A stretch of DNA of 28,032 nt from assembly GCA_002083475.1 (NCBI GenBank), contig LWDI01000012.1:1-28032 (forward strand), given 5' to 3'. This stretch comes from Proteobacteria bacterium SG_bin5. Lineage in GTDB: Bacteria > Pseudomonadota > Alphaproteobacteria > Sphingomonadales > Sphingomonadaceae. The notes under the pieces are model-generated. The model searched no databases and had not been told where the DNA came from. It worked only from the letters and a program-made list of their open reading frames with translations. The stretch's first letter is position 1; every line of letters starts with the position of its first letter. The position numbers and the translations under genes are program-made. Shown one piece after another: positions 8,376 to 15,105 of this stretch.

Positions 8376-9036
8376 TCCCTTGGCCCCGCGCTACCGCCTG
8401 GTGATTCTGGATTTCGACGGGACGCTCGCCGATTCGGGCGACTGGTTCCTGTCGATCGCCGATGATCTCGCCGATCGCTTCCGCTTCTGCCGCGTCGCGC
8501 CCGACGAGATCGAGGGGCTGCGCGGGCGCACCACGCGCGAGGTGATCAAGCATTTGGGCATCCCGCGCTGGAAGCTGCCGATCATCGCGCGGCATTTGCA
8601 TCGGCGGCTGGCGGCGGAAACGCACAAAATCGCGCTGTTCGAAGGCGTGAGCGCGCTGCTCGCCGATCTGGGCGCGGCCGGGGTGCGGATCGCGCTCGTC
8701 ACCTCCAATGCCGAGCATAATGCCCGCGCGATCCTGGGCGCGGATAATGCCGCGCGGATCGAACAATGGGAGTGCGGTGCCTCGCTGTTCGGCAAGGCGC
8801 CGCGCTTCCGCCGCGTGATCCGCCGCGCGCGGCTGCCGCATGACACGATCCTCTCGATCGGCGACGAGACGCGCGATCTGACGGCGGCGCGCAAGGTCGG
8901 CATCGATGGCGCGGCGGTGCTGTGGGGCTATGCCAATCGCGAGGCCTTGACCGCGCTCGCCCCGGTCGCCGCGTTCACCACGCCAGGCGAGGTGGTGCCG
9001 TTCGTGGTGGGGAAAGGCCGGTCGAGCGGCGTTTGA
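8359..9036 (+). CDS. HAD-superfamily hydrolase, phosphoglycolate phosphatase-like
   Basis: 225 residues. All four HAD motifs are present: I, DFDGTLADS (nucleophile and acid aspartates); II, LVTSN; III, a lysine in LFGKAPRF; IV, GDETRD. A helical cap lies between motifs I and II. The family removes phosphate from small metabolites such as phosphoglycolate or sugar phosphates; the substrate cannot be told from sequence. The start is uncertain: GTG at 8359 overlaps the EF-hand gene by 17 bases, and an in-frame TTG at 8380 would avoid the overlap and lose seven residues. It is probably translated from the queA transcript. Confidence 0.88.
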   Translation: MADGADPLAPRYRLVILDFDGTLADSGDWFLSIADDLADRFRFCRVAPDEIEGLRGRTTREVIKHLGIPRWKLPIIARHLHRRLAAETHKIALFEGVSALLADLGAAGVRIALVTSNAEHNARAILGADNAARIEQWECGASLFGKAPRFRRVIRRARLPHDTILSIGDETRDLTAARKVGIDGAAVLWGYANREALTALAPVAAFTTPGEVVPFVVGKGRSSGV

Positions 9037-9096
9037 AGGCCGCCCGCCTCCCCCAAGGGCTACCCCCCACCCCTTGCCTCCGCTATTCCTGGGTCG

Positions 9097-9996
9097 ATGG
9101 GTCATCACCACGATCACCACCACCACGACGCCCCCGATTTCGGGCGCGCCTTCGCGATCGGCATCGCGCTCAACCTAGGGTTCGTCGGGCTCGAGGTGGT
9201 GGCGGGGCTGTGGGCGGGCTCGGTCGCGCTGCTGGCGGACGCGGGGCATAATGCCTCGGACGTGCTCGGGCTGCTCGTCGCCTGGGGCGGGGCGGCGCTC
9301 GCCAAGCGCCCGGCGACGCCGCGCTTCACTTATGGCTGGCGCGGCTCGACGATCCTGGCGGCGCTCGCCAACTCTCTGTTCCTGATGGTCGCGACCGGGG
9401 GCATCGCGTTCGAGGCGATCCAGCGCTTCGGCGATCCGCGCCCCGTGGGCGGCGGCACGATCATGGCGGTGGCGGCGACGGGGATCCTGGTCAACGCGCT
9501 CACCGCCTGGCTGTTCGCGCGCGGGCGGCGCGGCGACCTCAACATTCGCGGCGCCTATCTGCACATGCTCGCCGATGCCGGGGTGTCGGCCGGGGTGGTG
9601 ATCGCGGGCGGCCTGGTGCTGCTCACCGGCTATGCCTGGATCGACCCGCTCACCTCGCTCGCGGTGGTCGCGATGATCCTGTGGAGCACCTGGGGGCTGC
9701 TGCGCGAAGCGGTGGTGATGGCGCTCGACGCGGTGCCGAGCGCGATCGACGCGCCCCGCGTCGCCGAGGCGCTGCGCGCGCTGCCGGGGGTCGCGCGGCT
9801 CGACGATCTCCATATTTGGGCGATGAGCACCACCGAGGTCGCGCTCACCGCGCGGCTAGTGATGCCCGGCGGCCACCCCGGCGACGCTTTCCTGCGCGAG
9901 GTCGCGCGCCGGCTGCACGACGAATTCGCGATCGATCACCCGACGCTGCAGATCGAGATCGACCGGGGCGCGCCCTGCCCGATGCAGGGGCATTAG
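9097..9996 (+). CDS. Cation diffusion facilitator (CDF) metal exporter, CzcD/ZitB type
   Basis: 299 residues. The N-terminus is His-rich (seven of the first ten residues), as in zinc-transporting CDF proteins. About six membrane helices follow. Helix 2 has ALLADAGHNASD, with the HxxxD metal site, and helix 5 has HMLADAGVSAG with its partner HxxxD-like site. A cytosolic C-terminal ferredoxin-like domain (about 210-290) contains DDLHIWAMSTTEVALTARLV. CDF proteins export Zn2+ (also Co, Cd) from the cytosol in exchange for protons. It lies 60 bases after the HAD gene in the same direction. Its end is followed by a strong inverted repeat at 10029-10115 and a converging operon. Confidence 0.95.
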   Translation: MGHHHDHHHHDAPDFGRAFAIGIALNLGFVGLEVVAGLWAGSVALLADAGHNASDVLGLLVAWGGAALAKRPATPRFTYGWRGSTILAALANSLFLMVATGGIAFEAIQRFGDPRPVGGGTIMAVAATGILVNALTAWLFARGRRGDLNIRGAYLHMLADAGVSAGVVIAGGLVLLTGYAWIDPLTSLAVVAMILWSTWGLLREAVVMALDAVPSAIDAPRVAEALRALPGVARLDDLHIWAMSTTEVALTARLVMPGGHPGDAFLREVARRLHDEFAIDHPTLQIEIDRGAPCPMQGH

Positions 9997-10028
9997 GGCA
10001 CCCGGGCCGGGCACGCTGCTACCAGGCT

Positions 10029-10115
10029 AACGCCACCCCGGGCTCGACCCGGGTCACGCTACCTTGGCGCGGGGAAAAGAGAAGCGGGACCCCGGCTCGA
10101 GGCCGGGGTGGCGTT
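10029..10115. repeat. Near-perfect long inverted repeat between convergent genes
   Basis: The left arm 10029-10055 and right arm 10088-10115 are near-complementary (GACCC..GGGTGGCGTT type) around a 32-base loop, and each arm also contains a shorter palindrome (CCCGGGCTCGACCCGGG; CCCCGGCTCGAGGCCGGGG). It sits between the ends of the CDF gene and the ferredoxin gene and could end transcription from both sides. It resembles the CCCCGGC-type hairpins at 13669, 17500 and 24417. Confidence 0.6.
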
Positions 10116-10150
10116 CATGGGTGGTGTCAGCGCCTTGGATAGGCGAGGCG

Positions 10151-10483
10151 CTACCGCCCGCGCATGTCCCGTGCCTCGCGCGGCATCCGCACCGTCAGCC
10201 CGTCGAGCGCGGGATCGAGCCAGATTTGGCAGGCGAGCCGGCTGGTCCGCGTCGCGCCCACCGCCAGATCGAGCATATCCTCTTCCTCCTCGCGCGGCGG
10301 CGGGAGGCGCGCGAAATCGCCCGCGTCGATGATCACATGGCAGGTCGAGCACGCCATCTGCCCCTCGCACGTGCCCTCGAGCGGCTGGCCATGGGCTTGC
10401 GCGACATCGAGCAGCCGCGCGCCCGGCGCGGCCTCGATCCATTGTTCGCGCCCGTCGGTCGCGATGAAGCGCACGCGGATCAT
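10151..10483 (-). CDS. 2Fe-2S ferredoxin, adrenodoxin/Isc-Fdx type
   Basis: 110 residues. The cluster ligands are C39, C45, C48 and C85: the CX5CX2C loop (CEGQMACSTC) followed by CX36C, as in vertebrate-type ferredoxins that work with Fe-S assembly or monooxygenases. The region around residues 61-76 is strongly acidic, typical of redox-partner docking. Its ATG overlaps the stop of the second cysteine desulfurase (ATGA), making it the third gene of a tightly coupled operon. The context supports electron supply to Fe-S cluster assembly over a P450 system, since no P450 or ferredoxin reductase gene is near. Confidence 0.93.
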   Translation of the reverse strand: MIRVRFIATDGREQWIEAAPGARLLDVAQAHGQPLEGTCEGQMACSTCHVIIDAGDFARLPPPREEEEDMLDLAVGATRTSRLACQIWLDPALDGLTVRMPREARDMRGR

Positions 10484-11547
10484 TGCCGCGCCGCCGCCGC
10501 GTTGATCCGCTCGATCGCCTCCATCAACTCCTCCTCGCGCGTGTAGCGGCCAAAGCCGAGCCTGATGCTCGACCGCGCCTCTGTGTCCGACAGGCCGAGC
10601 GCGCGCAAGACGTGGCTGGGCCGGCCCGAGCCGCTGGCGCAGGCCGAGCCCGCCGAAAAGGCGATGTCGCGCAGCTCGCTGATCAGCCGCGCGACGTCGA
10701 GCCCGGCGCGGCGCAGGTTGAGATTGCCGCGATAACGCCGCTCCACGCTGCCGTTGACCGTCCAGTCCGGCCCCAGCGCCTGGCGGGCGATGCCGAACAG
10801 CCGCTCGACATGCCCCGCGTCCTCATCGAACCGCCCGCCCGCGAGCTTCGCCGCCGCGCCGAACCCCGCGCAAAGCGCCGGCGACAGCGTTCCCGAGCGT
10901 TCGGGCTCCTGCCCGCCGCCGTGGAGCAGGGCGGCGGGGGGCGCGTTACGAAACCAGAGCGCGCCGATGCCCTTCGGCCCATGGATCTTGTGCGCCGAGA
11001 GCGCGATGAAATCGGCCTCGGGAAGCGCGACGCGGCCGAAGCCCTGCACCGCGTCGACCAGCAATTTCGCCCCCGCCGTTTGCGTCAGCTCGGCGAGCGC
11101 GGCGATCGGCTGGATCACGCCGACCTCGTTGTTGACGAGCATCGCCACCACGAGCCCCGTGCCTGGCGCGATCGCCGCCCTTGCCGTGTCCAGATCGACC
11201 AGGCCATGGGCGTCGACCGGAAGCACCGTTACCGCCCGCCCCCGCGCGGCCTCGGCGGCGACGCTATCGAGCACGGCCGAATGTTCGGTCGCGATCGTCA
11301 CGATCGGACCTTGGGTGCCCTTGATCGCCCAGTTGAGCGCCTCGGTCGCGCTGCTGGTGAAGGCGAGTCCGCCGGGGGGGAGCAGCTTCAGCAGTTGCCC
11401 GCGCGCGACTTCCACCGCCGCCTTGGCCGCGCGACCGGGGGCGTGGGCGGAATGGGGATTGGCAAAGCCCTCGCGCAGCCAGGGGAGCATCGCCTCGAAC
11501 GCCTCGGGCGCGAGCGGGGTGGTGGCCTGATAATCGAGGTAGATCAT
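10480..11547 (-). CDS. Cysteine desulfurase (NifS/IscS family), second of a tandem pair
   Basis: 355 residues from ATG 11547, which overlaps the upstream stop by ATGA; a further upstream in-frame start at 11568 is less likely. It begins MIYLDYQATTPLAPEA, the class V aminotransferase start. The PLP lysine is in LSAHKIHGPKGIGALW, the PLP-stacking histidine in IATEHSAVLD, and NNEVGVIQP follows. The persulfide-forming cysteine lies in SAGSACASGSG. The enzyme removes sulfur from cysteine, leaving alanine, and carries it as persulfide for Fe-S clusters or thio-modifications. It is clearly diverged from its neighbour, so the pair is not a recent duplication. Confidence 0.94.
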   Translation of the reverse strand: MIYLDYQATTPLAPEAFEAMLPWLREGFANPHSAHAPGRAAKAAVEVARGQLLKLLPPGGLAFTSSATEALNWAIKGTQGPIVTIATEHSAVLDSVAAEAARGRAVTVLPVDAHGLVDLDTARAAIAPGTGLVVAMLVNNEVGVIQPIAALAELTQTAGAKLLVDAVQGFGRVALPEADFIALSAHKIHGPKGIGALWFRNAPPAALLHGGGQEPERSGTLSPALCAGFGAAAKLAGGRFDEDAGHVERLFGIARQALGPDWTVNGSVERRYRGNLNLRRAGLDVARLISELRDIAFSAGSACASGSGRPSHVLRALGLSDTEARSSIRLGFGRYTREEELMEAIERINAAAARQ

Positions 11548-12587
11548 GTCCGCGCTACCTCGAGCCAAGCATCACGGAAGGCGTTGAGGTCCGCTTCGGT
11601 CGTATTCCAGCCCATGCTAATGCGGATGGTGCGCGCGGCGACCTCCTCGGGCACGTCGAACGCGGCGAGCGCGCGGCTGCGCTTGAGCGTGCCCGAGGAG
11701 CAGGCGCTCCCCGCCGAAACGGCAAAGCCCATCGCATCGAAGCGGATCAGCTGCGCGGCGGCGGACTTGCCGGGCATGGCGATCGCAAATAGGCGCATTG
11801 TCATCAGTCCGGCGCCAACCGGCTCGCCAACCGCCTCCAGCGCTTCGCGAAATTCCATCATCGCATAGGCGTCGATCGCCCAATTATCCAGGCCGCTCTG
11901 CTCCGCCGCAGCGGCGAAACCAAGGATGGCGGGCAAGTTCTCGGTTCCGGCCCGATAGCCGAATTCATGGCCACCAACGGGTTCGAGCAAGCCTAAATCC
12001 CGCACGAGCAGCGCCCCCACCCCCGGCGGTCCACCGAGCTTGTGCGCCGAGACGATAATCATATCGGCATCGGGCAGGTCCTCCTTGCCCGCCGACTGGG
12101 CGCAATCGCTCACCAGAATACCGCCGCGCGCGCGCACCTGGTCGGTGTACACACGGACCAATTGGGTGATGCCGGTCTCGGAATTCATATGCTGTATCGC
12201 GACCACGGCAGGCCCGCCGCGCGCCAGCAGACTGCGCAGAGCGTCGGCATCGACGTCGTAATCCGTCACCGGCACCAACTCGGCATCGGGCGCCGCGCGG
12301 AACACCGCGTCATGCTCCACCGCGCTCACGATCCGCCGCTTCAGCTTCGCCCGGTTGAGCGCGATCCACAGCGCCTCGCTCGCGCCGCTGGTGAAGATGA
12401 GCTCGCCCCGCCAGCCGAGCGCGGCCTTGATCCGCGCGCGCGCGTCCTCCAACGCCGCCCGCGCCGCGCGGCCCTCGGCATGGGGGCTGGAAGGGTTCGC
12501 CCAGCGCTCCAGCGCCGCCGCCATCGCCGCCTTCGCCTCGGGCCGCATCGGCGTGGTCGCCGCATGATCCAAATAGATACGGGGCAT
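11544..12587 (-). CDS. Cysteine desulfurase (NifS/IscS family), first of a tandem pair
   Basis: 347 residues. It begins PRIYLDHAATTPMRPEA. The histidine over the cofactor is in SAVEHDAVF, the PLP lysine in VSAHKLGGPPGVGALL, and the catalytic cysteine in SAGSACSSGTLKRS. The usual NNEVG/NNETG is MNSETG here, a mild variation. All catalytic residues are therefore present. This is the promoter-proximal gene of the three-gene operon; the ATG has no good ribosome-binding site (TTCGCTAAAA precedes it), so the transcript may be leaderless or poorly translated. Two intact paralogues side by side suggest separate sulfur acceptors, or a division of labour such as housekeeping and stress supply. Confidence 0.93.
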   Translation of the reverse strand: MPRIYLDHAATTPMRPEAKAAMAAALERWANPSSPHAEGRAARAALEDARARIKAALGWRGELIFTSGASEALWIALNRAKLKRRIVSAVEHDAVFRAAPDAELVPVTDYDVDADALRSLLARGGPAVVAIQHMNSETGITQLVRVYTDQVRARGGILVSDCAQSAGKEDLPDADMIIVSAHKLGGPPGVGALLVRDLGLLEPVGGHEFGYRAGTENLPAILGFAAAAEQSGLDNWAIDAYAMMEFREALEAVGEPVGAGLMTMRLFAIAMPGKSAAAQLIRFDAMGFAVSAGSACSSGTLKRSRALAAFDVPEEVAARTIRISMGWNTTEADLNAFRDAWLEVART

Positions 12588-12600
12588 TTTTAGCGAAAAG

Positions 12601-12628
12601 TTGCCTCTTGGGGAGCGGCGTCTATATA
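12601..12628 (+). promoter_or_regulatory. Candidate sigma70-type promoter in a divergent intergenic region
   Basis: TTGCCT (12601-12606), a 16-base spacer and TATATA (12623-12628) stand out in a very GC-rich background. Transcription would begin near 12635 and reach the hydrolase start at 12680. This favours that ATG over the in-frame ATG at 12608, which would lie upstream of the -10 box. TATATA is self-complementary and could also serve as the -10 of the minus-strand cysteine desulfurase operon, though no matching -35 is clear on that strand. Confidence 0.45.
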
Positions 12629-12679
12629 GCTGATGCCTTAGTCCGCGCTACCCGCGCGCGCCCAACCGATCCAGGTGTG

Positions 12680-13336
12680 ATGCCCGAAGTCATTTTTCCC
12701 GGCCCCGATGGCCGTCTCGAAGGTCGTTTCGCGCCGCCGCCGCGCCCGCGCGCGCCGGTCGCGATGATCCTCCACCCCCACCCCTCGAGCGGGGGCACGA
12801 TGAACAACCGCATCGTGCAGGAACTCTACAAGACCTTCCAGCGGCGCGGTTTCGCCACGCTGCGCTTCAACTTTCGCGGCGTCGGCAAGAGCCAGGGCGT
12901 GTTCGACAATGGCGTCGGCGAACTCTCCGACGCGGCTTCCGCGCTCGATTGGGTGCAATCGATCCACCCGGAGGCGAGCACTACCTGGGTCGCGGGCGTC
13001 AGCTTCGGCGCGTGGATCGGGATGCAGCTGTTGATGCGCCGCCCGGAGATTCGCGGCTTCATCTCGGTCGCGCCGCCGGCGAACATGTATGATTTCACCT
13101 TCCTCGCCCCCTGCCCCGCCTCGGGCATCATCATCCAGGGCGATGGCGACGAGGTGGTGACGCCGAGCGCGGTGCAGAAGCTGGTCGACAAGCTCCGCAC
13201 CCAAAAGCACATCACCATCCACCACGACGTGATCCCGCGCGCGAACCATTTCTTCCAGGAGGAAATGGGCGAGTTGATGACGAGCGTCGATCGTTATTTG
13301 GACTTCCGGCTGGACCCGAGCTGCCCGATCAAGTGA
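12680..13336 (+). CDS. Alpha/beta hydrolase (YjfP/CapNH-type small serine hydrolase)
   Basis: 218 residues from ATG 12680. The fold shows HPHPSSGGTMNN (oxyanion region), RFNFRGVGKSQG, the nucleophile elbow GVSFGAW (catalytic serine), an aspartate in QGDGDEVV and a histidine in RANHFF, giving a Ser-Asp-His triad. No signal peptide or membrane helix is seen. Similar proteins are annotated only as alpha/beta hydrolases, and the substrate is unknown. It is divergent from the cysteine desulfurase operon across 92 bases, so shared regulation is possible. Some relatives carry thioesterase or esterase labels, which I would not assign here. Confidence 0.85.
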   Translation: MPEVIFPGPDGRLEGRFAPPPRPRAPVAMILHPHPSSGGTMNNRIVQELYKTFQRRGFATLRFNFRGVGKSQGVFDNGVGELSDAASALDWVQSIHPEASTTWVAGVSFGAWIGMQLLMRRPEIRGFISVAPPANMYDFTFLAPCPASGIIIQGDGDEVVTPSAVQKLVDKLRTQKHITIHHDVIPRANHFFQEEMGELMTSVDRYLDFRLDPSCPIK

Positions 13337-13547
13337 AGCGCGCCGCCCAAATTTAGCGAAGCTAAATCGCGACCAGCGGCGCGCCCGGCCGGCGGCGCCA
13401 AAGCGCCGACCGACGGCACGGGCTTGGCCCGTGCCGCGAACCGGGTAACGGTCCCGCGCCATGGCCGTCGCCGCGGCGGAAGCCGGGGCCTCGCGGTTCG
13501 GTAGCGCGTCAAAGAGAAAATCGCGCTAAATCAGAACCACATGCCTG

Positions 13548-13635
13548 CCGTTCGTGCTGAGCTTGTCGAAGCACGGTTCTTCTTTTCGATGGTCGCAAAG
13601 GCAGGACTGCCCTTCGACAAGCTCAGGGCGAACGG
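13548..13635. repeat. Long imperfect inverted repeat, 24-bp arms
   Basis: Arms 13548-13571 and 13612-13635 are complementary at 22 of 24 positions and share the core CTTCGACAAGCTCAG on opposite strands, separated by a 40-base spacer. This core is familiar as a dispersed intergenic repeat in sphingomonad genomes (recalled, not searched). No target duplication or gene is visible. Confidence 0.65.
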
Positions 13636-13668
13636 TTCGAACTTCGCGCTGCATGCTCTAGCAGGGAG

Positions 13669-13688
13669 GCCCCGGCTTTCGCCGGGGC
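13669..13688. repeat. Short palindromic repeat (GCCCCGGC-TTTC-GCCGGGGC)
   Basis: A perfect 8-bp stem with a TTTC tetraloop. Its core (CCCCGGC-TTTC-GCCGGGG) is close to the arms of the repeat at 17500-17573, which read CCCCAGC-TTTC-GCTGGGG, and the hairpin at 24417-24448 resembles it. A dispersed palindromic family in this genome is likely. Confidence 0.55.
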
Positions 13689-13763
13689 GATGCGCGGTTA
13701 TCGAGGGCACGGTGCCCGCCCGGTCGCTAAGAGCGTGCACGCCGAGCGCAGGCCCCCCCCACG

Positions 13764-13943
13764 CTAAAGCGCCCACACCAGCACATTCCCCAGCAACACC
13801 AGCGACATCACCAGCAGCAGCCACGCCTTGCGTCGCTCACGCCGGTTGGCGAGCAGCCAGGCGCCGCCCACCGCGCACAGGATCGACCCCAGCATCACGA
13901 TCGACAGCAACGCCTGGGCGAGCGGGGTGAGCGGCGGGCTCAT
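13764..13943 (-). CDS. Small two-helix membrane protein (59 residues), unknown function
   Basis: Reading the minus strand from ATG at 13943 to TAG at 13764 gives 59 residues. Two hydrophobic helices (about residues 9-33 and 41-58) are joined by a short, strongly basic loop NRRERRK. The positive loop predicts both termini in the periplasm and the loop in the cytosol. The ATG overlaps the TGA of the dehydratase gene (ATGA), the same coupling used by several other gene pairs here. Codons follow the neighbours' G/C third-position habit. No family was recognised. The coupling, codon use and clean two-helix pattern argue that it is real. Confidence 0.65.
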   Translation of the reverse strand: MSPPLTPLAQALLSIVMLGSILCAVGGAWLLANRRERRKAWLLLVMSLVLLGNVLVWAL

Positions 13944-14902
13944 GCCGTCAGCGCGCGCGCATAAGCGTCGAGGTCGACATTCCCGCCCGACAGCACCACC
14001 ACCGTCCCCGGCTCGACCGCGCGCTTGCCGCTCAGCAGCGCCGCCAGCGCCACCGCGCCGCCGGGCTCGACCACCAGCCGCAGCTTGCTCGCCGCCCAGC
14101 GCTGCGCGGCCGCCGTCTCGGCCTCGCCGACCGCCAAAGCCTCGGCCCCGCGCCGCGCGAGCACCTCGAAGGTGAGCGGCGAGACTTCAGGCGTCATCAG
14201 CGCGTCGCACGCGGTGGGCGGCGCGTCGGGCGCGACCGGCTCGATTCGCCCGGCGCCGAGCGAGCGGCGCATATCGTCCCACCCCTGCGGCTCGACGATG
14301 GTGATTGCCGCCTCGGGCAGCGCGAGCGCGATTCCCGCCGCGAGCCCGCCGCCGCCGCAGGGCACCACCACGCGCCGCACCTCGCCCAAACCGGCGGCGG
14401 CGGCTTGCGCGCCGATCTCGACCCCGCAACTCCCCTGCCCCTCGATGATCCAGGGATCGTCGAAGCTCGGCACCAGCACCGCGCCGCGCGCGGCGGCGAG
14501 ATTGGCGGCGATCTTCTCGCGCGATTCGCTTCGCCGGTCATAGCTCACCACCTCGGCGCCGAGCGCGAGGGTCGAATCGCGCTTCACCGCGGGCGCGTCG
14601 GCGGGCATCACGATCACCGCCGGCATCCCCAAACGCTTCGCCGCCCAGGCGACGCCTTGCGCGTGATTCCCTGAGGAAAAAGCGACCACCCCGTATTTAC
14701 GCTGGGTGGCGTCGATCGCGGTCAGCCGGTGCCAGGCGCCGCGCAGCTTGAACGCGCCCATCGGCTGCAGGCACTCGGCCTTGAAGCCGATGTCCACCCC
14801 ATTGATTCGTTGGACGAACAAGGGCGTGGGCGGCACGATCGCGGCGATCTTGGCGGCGGCGTCGCGCACCCCGGCGCGGGTCGGCTGTCTCCGAACTGTC
14901 AT
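13940..14902 (-). CDS. PLP-dependent threonine/serine dehydratase family protein
   Basis: 320 residues from ATG 14902, which follows GGGGCGGGGAA; a TTG at 14923 would add seven residues. The fold-type II PLP enzyme has its Schiff-base lysine at K52 in GAFKLRGA, the cofactor-contacting SSGNHAQGVA, and the phosphate-binding glycine loop PCGGGGLAAG. C-terminal VVEPGGAVALAALL and VVLSGGNVDL are also typical. It lacks an ACT regulatory domain, so it resembles the short catabolic threonine dehydratase or serine racemase types, not the isoleucine-feedback IlvA. It would deaminate threonine or serine to a 2-oxo acid and ammonia. It is divergent from the ornithine decarboxylase gene and is followed by the overlapping small membrane protein gene. 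Confidence 0.92.
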   Translation of the reverse strand: MTVRRQPTRAGVRDAAAKIAAIVPPTPLFVQRINGVDIGFKAECLQPMGAFKLRGAWHRLTAIDATQRKYGVVAFSSGNHAQGVAWAAKRLGMPAVIVMPADAPAVKRDSTLALGAEVVSYDRRSESREKIAANLAAARGAVLVPSFDDPWIIEGQGSCGVEIGAQAAAAGLGEVRRVVVPCGGGGLAAGIALALPEAAITIVEPQGWDDMRRSLGAGRIEPVAPDAPPTACDALMTPEVSPLTFEVLARRGAEALAVGEAETAAAQRWAASKLRLVVEPGGAVALAALLSGKRAVEPGTVVVLSGGNVDLDAYARALTA

Positions 14903-14924
14903 AAAAATTTCCCCGCCCCGCAAA

Positions 14925-14952
14925 TTGGCTGTTTACACGCGCCTGCTAGCTA
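14925..14952 (+). promoter_or_regulatory. Candidate promoter of the ornithine decarboxylase gene
   Basis: TTGGCT (14925-14930), a 16-base spacer and TAGCTA (14947-14952) predict a start site near 14959. That is about ten bases before the first helix of the leader structure at 14969, so promoter and RNA fold agree. It lies in the AT-richer gap between divergent genes. Confidence 0.45.
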
Positions 14953-14968
14953 CCTATCTCCCGCATCC

Positions 14969-15105
14969 GCTGCCCCATGGGACTTCCAACCGCAAGGCAG
15001 CTTTTTGTCGAACTATGCCGCAAGGCAATTGGAGGTCCCTTGAGTTGCACAAGCATCATCGCGCGCTGGGGCTAGCTGCCCGTAACGATTCCGCTCGTGG
15101 AATCG
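14969..15105 (+). promoter_or_regulatory. Structured leader RNA of ornithine decarboxylase gene (candidate speF-type motif)
   Basis: Three helices can be drawn. P1 pairs GCUGCCCCA (14969-14977) with UGGGGC-U-AGC (15067-15076): nine pairs with one bulged U. Inside it, P2 pairs GGGACUUCCAA (14979-14989) with UUGGAGGUCCC (15029-15039): 11 pairs including one G-U. Its 3' strand contains the GGAGG ribosome-binding site. P3 pairs CGAUUCC (15086-15092) with GGAAUCG (15099-15105). Within P2 the decamer CCGCAAGGCA occurs twice (14990-14999, 15018-15027), the second forming UGCC-GCAA-GGCA with a GNRA-type loop. A speF RNA motif is known upstream of alphaproteobacterial ornithine decarboxylase genes. 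Position and gene fit, but identity to that motif is untested. Confidence 0.6.

Larger units (their letters stand above)
13337..13763. other. Gene-free stretch filled with palindromes
   Basis: I see no credible gene in these 427 bases. They contain a cruciform-like structure at 13338-13384 (outer arms GCGCGCCGC/GCGGCGCGC, inner hairpin ATTTAGC-GAA-GCTAAAT), a 10-bp hairpin with a TTG loop at 13414-13436, a long imperfect palindrome at 13548-13635 and a hairpin at 13669-13688. Short open frames here follow the repeats and show no family likeness. It lies between convergent genes, so terminator function is plausible. Confidence 0.6.

Noticed and set aside
13294..13930. Short open frames in the palindrome-rich gap
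   Set aside because: They run across inverted repeats, have no initiation signals and resemble repeat-derived translations seen at unrelated repeats.
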